A stretch of DNA of 64,000 bases, from assembly GCF_945859685.1 (NCBI RefSeq), contig NC_079147.1, positions 182,015,174 through 182,079,173 on the forward strand. The letters are read 5' to 3'. This stretch comes from Eupeodes corollae (lineage: Eukaryota > Arthropoda > Insecta > Diptera > Syrphidae). Position numbers and translations under genes: made by a program. Numbering within the stretch: the stretch's first letter is position 1; each line of letters begins with the position of its first letter. This document shows, piece by piece, positions 1 to 9,920 of this stretch. The notes beneath the pieces are model-generated. The model did not search any database and was not told the origin of the DNA. It saw only the letters and a program-made list of their open reading frames with translations.

Positions 1-2520
1 CTCAGCCTTAAGGCAAAAAGGTTCGATTTATCATAAAATGAGGAATCATAATTTGAGCTTTATTTTTAAAATTGTAAGCAATGAAAATCTTAAACAAAAT
101 TTTACTACAATTCCTTCAAAATAAAATCGAAGCGAAGAATAAATTACATTCTCAAATGTAAAACATTTTTAAATTAAACATAAAATTAAACTAAATAATT
201 CTTTGAAAGTTGGGCGCCATTTTAAATTTAACAAAAAATGTGTATGTAAGAAATCTATTGAATTTCAGAATTTGTTTTATTTACTAACACAAATTAAATC
301 GATAATATAACTCTTCAAATACTAAGCACTATTGTACACTGAAAAACCACAATAAGTTGTGCTCAACATAGGGGCATATTTTTTTAAATAGTAGAAAACT
401 TAAAATTAAGACACAATCAACAAGAATCGATGCTTAATCAGTGACTAAGGCGTTGCTTAGAAAACTTAAAAATCAGACACGATATTGCAAATGTTCTGTA
501 AGAATTGTTATAAAAAATTTAGAAAACCAACTCTTATGTGAGATTAGTTGGGCGCCATTTAAAAACAAGGAAGCATATAATCTTTACAAAATATCTTAAG
601 AATCGGAATACAAACAATTTGTATTTCAAAATTTGATCATTTGAATATTATTTGGAGAATTTGAAGTAACATAAAATAACTTTAAAATCCTGATTTTTGA
701 GTTTCGCGTTTTTGAATAACTTGAATATAATGGACTATGAAAAATCATTCGATTGAACTTTGAGCCCCATTTTTAAGCCCGAATTAAAGCTTATATTTTG
801 AAGTGTCAATATTTTAAAAAGAATCCATCAACTCAATTTCCCATCCCATGCTTGTTCACTTAAGGATTTACCTGTGTACATAAGCAAACTTTTTGATTTT
901 TTCGGATTTCTAAGGGGTAAACGTTCAAGTTGTATGTATCACGTCACATGCAGCCACCTGATTATTATTTTTTATTTTCAAAAATCCACTTCACCATCAA
1001 ATCTTACAATTGAATGGCTCTTATCGGATCCTTGCGTTTGGTTTCCGCTGAAAGTCTTCTGACAATCCTTCTCCGTACTTAACAGAACAGAAAAAGTAAC
1101 GAGTTAACAAAAAGTATATTTCACGCTCTAGAAAATATACCCTTGCACATTATTTTGATGTTAAGGATGGTTGATGGTGGTGGTAGTGGTAGTTTAAAAT
1201 CTTGAAAGGTTGTGCAATTAAATTGATGTTCGTTTTTCATTTTAAATCAAAAACAACAACAAATAATGAAAACAACACAAACTGAAAACCCATCGTGTCG
1301 TTGTTGTTGAATTGTTATTTATTTTATTTTTATTTAGCAAAAGACTGTAACCAACAACTTAAAACTTAACCTCCTAAACCTGTAGGGCTGTATTTGAAAA
1401 TATCCAAGAGATAAGTTTAATTAGTTTTGAAATGAGTGAAAGAGAAAGAAGTAAATAAAACTTTATGGTTGGCAGCTCACAAAATGGATGTAATTTGCTT
1501 GTAATTAAAATTTTATTGTTTAGTTTTTTTCATTTTGTAACGTTCATTTTGTTTTGTTGTTGTTTTTTTAACTTCTGTTTGATGTTGTTTTAATTTTGAA
1601 ATCATTTCAGGTAATCTAAAGATATTTAACTACTTTATGGGAATTCTCTGTTCTCTGTTTTGACGACTTAGAAAACAGTGATTTTAGGTTTCTTTTTTGA
1701 AGTAGAATAGCAAAATAAAAAAGGATAAAAGGGAGAACAATTTAATTTGAGAGTTCTTGTGTTTTTATTTTGAATGCTGGTAGAAAATAATTCAATAAAC
1801 CGAAATGAATTAAATTTTGTATTTGAACGTGAGTTCACATTATGATGAGGGAGGATTTTGTATAATAAAAAAGGAACAAGGAAAATGGTTGAAAATTTGC
1901 ATAAAATTAATGTTATTTTTTGTTTATGTGGAAATTAAATTCTACTCTAGAATAACAAGGTTATCAAGAAAACAACATAAAGTCTCGTTTTGTAAGACAC
2001 GAATGTTGGGTTTATTTGAAAATCATGGAAAATTAATTAGTTTTCTATTAACCTCTTTCAATCATTTCCACATACATACATTTGGAAAAAATAGTCTTAA
2101 GTCAAACTCAAACAGAAATAAAAAACTAACAAAATGTTTTAGCGGTTAGTTAATTTTATTTTTGTTAGCAACGGAAAACTAAAAAGCATTCACGTAGGAC
2201 TCGATCGACGTGTTTGACATAATTTTGTTCGCATTTAAACCATTGAAATACAGTAACAATTAAATATATCATAATTATGCTGGGCGCAATTTGAACTGAA
2301 CTTTGCTTTAAAATACACTTACAAATTTGTTCATGTATTATTTGACTGAGCTGGGCGCCATTTTAACTTCACGTTCATTGATTTAAGACACCTTTTGCAA
2401 GACATCATCGGACCCCTCAGCGGAAGTGCATAAACAAATATTTGCAAATATTAATTGAAGTTAAAGAACTCACGTTGGGCGCCAGTTAAAAAAATTCAAA
2501 TTTAAGAATTTTTTTCCATA
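1..2520. other. A+T-rich non-coding stretch with scattered TTGGGCGCCAT motifs
   Basis: I see no gene here. The open frames (for example 1817-2149) are A+T-driven, with no recognisable domain or signal. The stretch holds four copies of a short motif on the plus strand: 209-219, 547-557, 2350-2360 (GCTGGGCGCCA) and 2474-2484 (CACGTTGGGCGCCAG), plus a variant at 2281. Each stands out against flanks of almost pure A+T. The same motif recurs at 4711 and in the array at 7290-7995. The rest looks like fly intronic or intergenic DNA with AAC/GTT runs. Confidence 0.6.
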
Positions 2521-2646
2521 AAATGTGTACTCTTAAAGAAAAGCTTAAATCAACAAAAATAAAACCTAAAATATTCAATTTCAAACTTCCAAAAATAAAA
2601 ACAAAGAAAAAACAGTAAAATCCAAATAAATATTTAACAACATTAT

Positions 2647-2786
2647 TGTCGTCTTCCTTCGGTTGGTTTTCTCTGCATGTCGCTACGAACTCTGTTTACA
2701 AAGAAGAAAGAAAAAACAAACTGAATTCATAACTTAATTATCAGGCATAAAATATTAACCATAGTATCTTCTTCCTCTGACGACCC
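2647..2786 (-). other. weak candidate pair of small exons, minus strand
   Basis: Read on the minus strand, a pyrimidine tract (about 2835-2800) is followed by an AG near 2787, then a 30-nt G+C-rich segment ending in ATG and a GTTAAT donor at about 2756. A second, stronger pyrimidine tract ends in GTAAACAG at about 2700 and is followed by coding-like sequence. Two readings are possible. One ends as VGSSEEEDTMSS and a stop. The other reads RVVRGRRYY, then EFVATCRENQPKEDDNN. The second is in phase with the candidate exon at 5532-5642 (which ends in phase 1), and this is the only link I see. No family is recognised. The first acceptor is poor and the exons are very short, so this is a suggestion only. 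Confidence 0.15.
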
Positions 2787-2799
2787 GACCTCCAACCGT

Positions 2800-5520
2800 G
2801 TGTATAGACAAGAAAAAAGAAAAAGAATTCCATTAGAATGAACACACACAAAAAAGTTAGGTTAGGTTTATTTTGAAATATATACACAAGCTTTCAGAAA
2901 ACAGAGAGCAGCAACGAAAGAAAGAAAAAAAAACACAAAAACCAAAAACCCCAGGTCTCATACTGTGTGTATCAGAATTGTTTTGAAGCCGAAAAGTGAG
3001 ATGTAAACGACATCAATAAGTGCGCGAGGACTCCTCAAATAGAATTTTACCTCTCATAGACAGAATATAATACACAGTAACTGTACAACAGGACATTAAA
3101 GAAGACACACACCAAGAAAATTGTATCTTGGTTTTGTTATGGCACGCGGCAGTCGTCGCGTTGTCGTCGTCTTCGTGGTCTTGTTGGTAGTGTTCGATGG
3201 CAAAAACAAAAAGGTGGAATTTTCCCACCTTGAAGATATCCAGGTGTGATTTTGCGATATTATGTTAGAAAACAATCTTAAAGAAAGACCAACAAAAAAT
3301 TCCATAGCAAAACGACACTCCCTCTGTCTATACAAACATACCCCAATAAATATCCCTAAACAAAACAGTATAATGAAAAATAAAAGTTCTTCCCGTGTCG
3401 TTGAAAGGCTAACAGGAATACGAACACACCACACACCCTACACCCATCTCTCTATCGTCTCAAAATAAAAAAGTAAGGCAGTGAAGTCAAAGAAAGAACT
3501 TGCTAGCTAGGACGCTTTTAAGACCGGGGGCTAAGGAGTGCGGATAAAAAAATAAGAAGCACAGGTGGCAGTATGCAATGGCGGGCATGGGAATGGGAAT
3601 GGGAACAAATGGGAAGGAAGAACATTTGCCAATATGCCAAAGAGCAAAAGCAAATGGCTGCTAGACTAGATTCTTTTTCATTTAGAGCAAGCTCAATCTC
3701 CCTGCTGGGTTTAATAATAAACAAAAACAACAAAAAAAAAAAAACAGAAACACGAAACAAAATCCTCGAGGCGTAATTTTCCGGGTGGATTGGTTTTTTC
3801 CTACCCCCTCCTATTTATTTGTTTTGTTCTTCATCTCAAGCCCACAACCAAACCACTTCCACATTAAATAAGGATGAATGAAGGTATAAGAAAATGATGC
3901 TTACGGGTAAATAGATATTACAAACAATAATCATGAGGAATTTTTTGTGTTTTTTGAAATTTGGTTGCTTTGTAATTTGGCATAATTTTTGTTTTTTTAT
4001 TTTTTGTTTAGGGTCCTTTTCATGTAACTTTATGAGATTTTACATTAAATCTCATTTGGACAAGGTAAACGATGGATATAAGATTATAGGTATATACGCC
4101 AACACACATAACTCCATAATATTTAGATAATCAAGAGTTCAATGATTTTTAACGGTTACGATGTATGTAAAAAAAAAGGTTTTAAGCTAAATTAAAATAT
4201 AATTTCTTGTCTAACGGCTTTTAAGTAACGAATTTTCTACGGGTGTTTTTTTTTTTTATTAAAAGTATTAAGAGTAAAATTAAATATGTACTATAATAAA
4301 GCGTTAAGTTTTTGTTAATTGAAAATTCACAACCAAATTGAAACGTTTTAGGAAACATTTTCAATTGCATTATAAAAGCAATATTACGGGTTTCATTAAA
4401 TCAAATCGATTTCAAGTTTAATACTTTGATAAACTACAGTTAAGGCAAAATAAGTGGATCTACCAGTGATGATTCGTATATTTTTTGGCAGGAGGCTCAA
4501 ATAGTTTATGCTTTAACTTTTAAAACCTTTAAAAATGTGGTTTGGAAGTTCAAATAATGAGGCTTGCATTTAGAGCCTTGCATTCATCTAGCCCTACTTG
4601 AAATCTGAACATTTGTAAAAAATACATTTAATTGATAGCTAGGAAGAATCTTTGAAAACAATTTACAATCTAGCATTGACATTATATCCAAAAGTAATTC
4701 AAAATCCGGCGTTGGGCGCCATTTAACATATCTTTTGTTAATGAATAGTTGAATACATCGTATGCATACAATTATTTCAGCATTCAAGTTTATTTCTCAT
4801 CGGCACCAATTTTGCTTCAATTGTTGTTAAACATTCAAGTTACTCAATGAAAACCTTACCATTGCCAGGTCGAAAATTAAAAACAAAATACTCATCAAAC
4901 ACCAAAAACGCCCTCTTCACCATTTATATGAATAAACTTCAACAAAAAGAAAAACACGATTTACTTTAAAATGAAACATTTCCTTCAAAACTAATTTACA
5001 AACCAGTAAAACCAATAAAATACCAACATGAAATAAATAACTATACAAAACAACTTATAGTTTAATTAAGAATTTTAATTTTATGCTTGGCTAGTTGTTC
5101 TTGTTTTCTTTTTTCTAATTTAAATACTCCTCAATGGGAGGTCATTGTTCTTTTGTATTCAGTCTTGTTTTGAAAAGTACCAACGTTTTTTCACCAACGT
5201 TATTCCTCCTCATTCCACCACAGAACACAGAGCAAATAATAATGAAGTGAAGTTAAAAAAAAACAGAAACTACGTGAAAAGATACAAAATAAAGGAAATT
5301 CCATAGAAGGCGAAATGAAAAAAATATATGTAAGGAGTTTTCTATCGTGGTGTTATTTTTGATTAGACTTTTTTCTCCAGAACAACCTAAAAAGTTTGAA
5401 AATTCAAAAAAGTAAAATATACAAAATTTAAATACAATTCTTTGCAAGCAAACATATTCTTCTGTCTTCAATAAGGCATTAAAAGTTATTATTTTATGAT
5501 TTAATAATATAAAATATAAA
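2800..5520. other. intron-like DNA with a moderately G+C-rich patch at 3000-3800
   Basis: No gene is supported. The patch at 3120-3250 contains GTC/GTT runs. These create a short plus-strand frame at 3139-3249 with a leader-like start (MARGSRR then a valine-rich stretch), but it stops after 36 codons. 3540-3720 has a G+C-richer block with a GGGAATGGGAATGGGAA run. One TTGGGCGCCAT motif lies at 4711-4721. The remainder is A+T-rich. If the exon at 5532-5642 is real, this stretch would be its downstream intron. Confidence 0.5.
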
Positions 5521-5531
5521 ATTGTACTCAC

Positions 5532-5642
5532 GGACTGCATCAATAACATCAGGTCTTCCAATGATTACCAGTATAAATGAGATGACTGCAACAATACTGG
5601 CAGCTGATGGCAGTACTACCATTTGCAGCCCCATCATTTACT
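5532..5642 (-). CDS. candidate first coding exon with hydrophobic leader (partial gene)
   Basis: On the minus strand a pyrimidine-rich tract ending in CATTTTAAG (acceptor-like) is followed by a stop-like TAA and two adjacent start codons (5637-5635 and 5634-5632). The frame encodes 35 residues, MMGLQMVVLPSAAS followed by a hydrophobic stretch up to about residue 27, then GRPDVIDAV. It is followed immediately by a consensus donor, GTGAGTAC (5531-5524), leaving the exon in phase 1. The segment has visibly higher G+C than its flanks. The leader fits a signal peptide or a signal anchor of a secreted or membrane protein. I do not recognise the protein. Without splicing the frame would end after 47 codons, so a micropeptide is an alternative. 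The remaining exons are not identified, although a weak in-phase candidate lies at 2647-2786. Confidence 0.4.
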
Positions 5643-7289
5643 TAAAATGAAAATAAATGATAAGTTTTAGACAAAAAGGGGAAAGATCAATGATTTTCGC
5701 TCAGTTTTCTATTTTCTATTTTATCTGTCTTCTCTTCTTCAAATTTCTTCTTGAATTCTTTCTAAATTCTTTCTGCTATCTTTAGCTTTCTTTTTTATTT
5801 ATAAATTTTTGCTTTATTTTCATGTTGAATATTCATTTTGAATCATATAGTTTTCGCTCAGTTTTCAATTTCTTTTTTTTTTCTAATTTTTTATTAAGGA
5901 TATTCAATCATTTGTTAAGGACATTTTTTTGAGCCGAAAATCATCAGTTATAACGAGGTGAGTTAATAAATGCGATGTCATCATCATCATTATAGTTAGG
6001 TGAACAGATATGTGATATATATGTTTTGCGGAATAAAACAAAATTATATACAGTGCAGCAGGAAGATATCGAATTAAATAAATACAACAACCATGGGATG
6101 TTGTGATTTTACATCGATAAAATTATGTGTATATAATTTTTTTTATAAATTTGTATTCATCAGCAAAGAGGGGATGAAATTAATCGCAGCAGTAATGTTG
6201 AATTCAATATATAATTTTCCAATATTGACGATATTATTTTGATGAAGAGCGAAATTATATGTTTAAAGCGTGTGAAAGCATTTCGTTCGGTTCACGTCGA
6301 GGTTCATTAAAAAATGGTTTCCGATGTGTGATTAATTTTGTTGTTGTTGTGCAGCATTGGTTTTGTGGTTGTTTTTTTTTTTTTTTAATTTTATTTTTTG
6401 TTGAATGTGGTTGTTGTGGGATGCAGAATTAAAAAAAAGAAGAGAGAAGAAGGGGGATTGAGTTAATTATGGGGTATTACCTGGTATGAAACATTATTTT
6501 TTGTTGTTGTAAATAATTATATTTATATTGTTTTCTATATAAGGTTTTGGTTTAAATTTAATGGAATTTTGTTGTTTTGTTGATATAATTTAATAATTGT
6601 GTTGTTGTTGCAGCCAAGTACACTTTAGATGAGATTGTAATTTTTTCTTTGGTATTTATAAATTCACTTTTTTGGATTATTTTGTCGATCTACAAAAAAG
6701 AGATTGAATTACTAATTGACACTACACTTGTTTGAATAATTTTTTTTATATTAGCAGGTATAAGATTTTATCTTTGCAGCTCAGATACATTCGGTATTTT
6801 GAATGATAAATTTTTCTTGATATTTGGGAAAATTAAATTAAGTAGAGATTAAATTTGCATATTTGAAATGGCAGTGTAATCACAGATATTTTTTGAATAT
6901 CCTCTTTTTGTCAGTTTGATAACAAAAGTGTAACATTTATTTACATTTTTGTATTCAGGTTGATATGTGATATACCAACAGTAAAAACGGGCATGCTTAT
7001 AATATTGTTAAAGTACTTTTATTCGTATGTTGGGGTCTAATTAGGAAAAAGAAAAATATTCTAAAAGGACATCCTTCTTTGATTTGATTTATTTTTACAT
7101 CAGACCAATAATATGACTTTGGGTACTACGAATTATTTCATAGGTTTGATCAATCCTGGTTTTTATTTATTAGAAACAAAAAGATAACATTAAGTGCACC
7201 CTTTTCCTATGCTGTTTTGGTGCGTTGGTTGAAAAAAAACCTGAATTTAAAAAAAGAAACAGTTTGAAGAACGCATAAATGGAAAAAAT
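5643..7289. other. A+T-rich non-coding DNA with GTT/TTG runs
   Basis: No open frame, RNA gene or transposon match is visible. The stretch has TTGTTGTTG and poly-T runs (6340-6620) typical of fly introns. It lies upstream of the minus-strand candidate exon, so it would be 5' UTR intron or promoter-distal DNA of that gene if the exon is real. Confidence 0.5.
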
Positions 7290-7995
7290 ACTGTCTCACA
7301 TTTGGCGCTAATTTTTTGTAAAGGAAGTATTATGATTTCTGGCGTCACAAGCTACTCTTTTTACTAAACTTAGCATATTTTACAAACAAATTAAAAAAAT
7401 TGTACTTTAATTTTGAAATGGTACAGCGCACACTGTTTTAAGAAATTAATTTTTCTGAATGAAGCTCTTGCTTTCAGGAATCAGAATTTATGCTATTGAC
7501 TTAATTAAGTCAATTTTACAAAAAAAAAAAAAACAAGAAATGTTGCATTGGGCGCCATTTTTTTAAGAAATTAAAACAATAAATGCTATGGGATAATCGA
7601 TATGGGAAAGAAATGCTATACTTTCAGGCATCACAAATTAATATTTTGTCTTAATGGAGCCTATTTTAACAATTTCGTAAATTGATTTTGAAATGCGACA
7701 GCTCACATTGGGCGCCATTTTGTTTAATAAAATAAATTCTACTGAACAAATCGCTTGCTTTCAGGCATCACAAACAACGCTGTTGATTTAATTAAGTCTT
7801 TTTTACAAAGTACAAATTAAAAATGTTTCACCTTAATTTTAAAATGGGACATCTCACGTTGGGCGCCATTTTTAAGGAAATTAAAAAATTAAAGGACTTG
7901 TGGTGAAATTCACCAATGTGATATGGGAAGGAAATGCTATGTACCATAATTTTGAAATGGGACAGCTCACATTGGGCAAATTTCAAAAATTAAAT
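7290..7995 (+). repeat. degenerate tandem array carrying the TTGGGCGCCAT motif
   Basis: About five diverged units of roughly 115-160 bp repeat the order: CTTTCAGGCATCACA-like block, A+T-rich spacer, TTTGAAATGGGACAGCTCAC, then (A/G)TTGGGCGCCATTTTTTAAG. Clear motif copies are at 7548-7557, 7708-7717 and 7858-7867, with eroded copies at 7297-7310, about 7425 and 7970-7977. The segment CACGTTGGGCGCCA is identical to the 3' end of insect tRNA-Lys(CUU) including CCA, from memory of that tRNA. The complementary strand therefore reads as a tRNA-Lys primer binding site. The array may come from the leader of a gypsy-type LTR element, but no LTR or pol remnant is visible nearby. Confidence 0.7.
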
Positions 7996-8640
7996 AATTT
8001 TTTGATGTACATAAATAAAAGCACAACTACAAAAGATGATCTTGACGTTATGTAGGCAAAGTTTGAAGGTTAATTTCAATTATATGCTAAAAGAAAGTCT
8101 AGCAAAAGTATAGCTTCATATATCAATATATTCTTTCAAAACAATCTTATCTTTTTTATTAATACTTGTTCTACATAATTCTTATTCAAACAAAAATCAT
8201 ATTTCCATTTATTTCAAAATATGAATAAAATTGACAACAGTCAGAGTTATACATAGCTCTTAAAAAAAACACACAATTTGCCTTAAAGGTACATCAATTG
8301 AAAAAAAAACACCATTATTATTTTCATTTTCAATTTCTTGTCATTCGCTAAAGTGAACTGAAAAACTGTCCAAAAAAAACCATGAAATTGATTCCCATCA
8401 CTCAGCAATTGAAATCATATAACTCGTTCGTCATTCATCAACTTAAACAAAAACAACAAAAAATATACAAGCCTACCAAACAAGCACTTGAAAAAATATG
8501 AAAATCCTTTCAATATCATCCCGATTTTTTTCATATACACAAATAGATTTAAAAAATAAATCCTGTGAACAGATAAACATATAAAAACAAAAAGCAAAAC
8601 AAAAGCCTTCACAATGGTTTTCGCTTTTCTACCAGTACAC
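7996..8640. other. A+T-rich non-coding DNA
   Basis: I see no gene, repeat array or transposon end here. The minus-strand frame at 8415-8612 is lysine/phenylalanine-rich in the way expected of A+T-rich DNA and matches no domain I know. Confidence 0.5.
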
Positions 8641-9920
8641 CATAAAGGACATCATCACCATCATCATTTTTCATCATCGATACAAAGCTTACTCCTCACC
8701 GCCGACACGCCAGCGCGCCACCGTGCCGTACGAGTATAAAATCAATCATTTGTCTTTTCTGACTATATATTGGAATTCATCTCATTTTGAGAGGAGAGAG
8801 AAGAAGGAGCAAAAATTGTTCACAAAATAATTGAATTTTTGTTAACAAAGGAAATTAAAAAAAATATTAATCGCAAAAGAGAAAAACATTTTGAAGTGTA
8901 TTTGGAAGGTGTCCTTCCTTTCAGATCCTAGAGAAAGTTGTTGTATTTCAACACTTATTTAAAAAGTGTATCAACTTTATTGAACCGATCCAGTGCTAAG
9001 GTGCTAGACCGGTGTTGTAAGAGTTATGTACATACTTTGACCCAACATTTTATGAATTGGGAACAACAACATTTAACAATGGAACACTTTCCTTAAAACG
9101 CATTGTAGGTATACAGAAAGCACGAATGATGTGCAATGATGCCAGGACGAGGACTTGCACTTCAAAATTTCTCGTGATGTTGATGCACTTGATGATTTTT
9201 ATTTGATTTCGCAACGTCCGTTTCTATGTTTTCTGCTGTTTTTTTTTCTGCCCTCCATTGAAGAGACGAGGGCAAGTGTTATATGTGTTTAAGAGAATGG
9301 TTTGGACTCGACTCTCAAGTGGTACAGTCGGTCTCTGTATAGCCATCATCAACAACACCCTTCTTTTGTGATTGTGTTTATATGCTGGAAGTTTTTTCAA
9401 GAGATGAAGTCCATTATGGGTACGTATTTTTTGTTCTTCTTTTGTTTCAATAAAAATTAAAACAAAAAAAGGACCCAGATCCTTGTGATAGGACACGCCA
9501 AGTGACGTCAAAGCGCGCGACAGCGATGTAGAAAAACTGTCGTTGTCCAGATAGTCCTCGCATATAAAACGTCTGACTCCCCTCGACAAGGGAGTTTCGT
9601 ATTTACCCAACAAAGTAACCGTGTGTAACTAAATGCGGATACGGATATACAAGCTGGTACTCGGTACTCGGAGCTGTTGCCATTGCTGTGTGCAGCAGCA
9701 GTTTAATACTACGTACGATATGGCTGATAGCTGATGGCTAGCTGAAGGGAGGATATTATACACGAAAGCCTGCAGACACAAAGTGCTCTTGTGTTGTCCT
9801 ATTGTTTTGTCGTGTTAAGTGCAGGGATTAGATGGATACTTGAGCAGCTTGAGCAAGCGAGAATATATATAAGGGGTGTGAGGTGAGCATAGAGTACATA
9901 TCGGACACAAAGTTGAAGGA
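8641..9920 (+). promoter_or_regulatory. G+C-richer block with TATA motifs and a perfect CRE
   Basis: This block stands out from its A+T-rich flanks. It holds TATAAAA at 8735-8741, a perfect palindromic CRE (TGACGTCA) at 9503-9510, another TATAAAA at 9563-9569 about 60 bp downstream of the CRE, and TATATATAAG at 9864-9873. The CRE-to-TATA spacing on the plus strand would suit an inducible or neuronal promoter starting near 9590-9595, but no strong initiator (TCAGT-like) is placed correctly. The 129-codon minus-strand frame at 9224-9613 starts with TTG, resembles nothing known, and is not called. Enhancer or alternative promoter cluster is the likely reading. Confidence 0.25.

Noticed and set aside
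2850..2870. Telomere-like GTTAGGTTAGG
   Set aside because: Only two units, and common by chance in fly DNA.
9224..9613. 129-codon minus-strand frame as a gene
   Set aside because: It starts with TTG, has no domain, and its composition follows local repeats (poly-A, GAAGAACA). A regulatory block is a better explanation.
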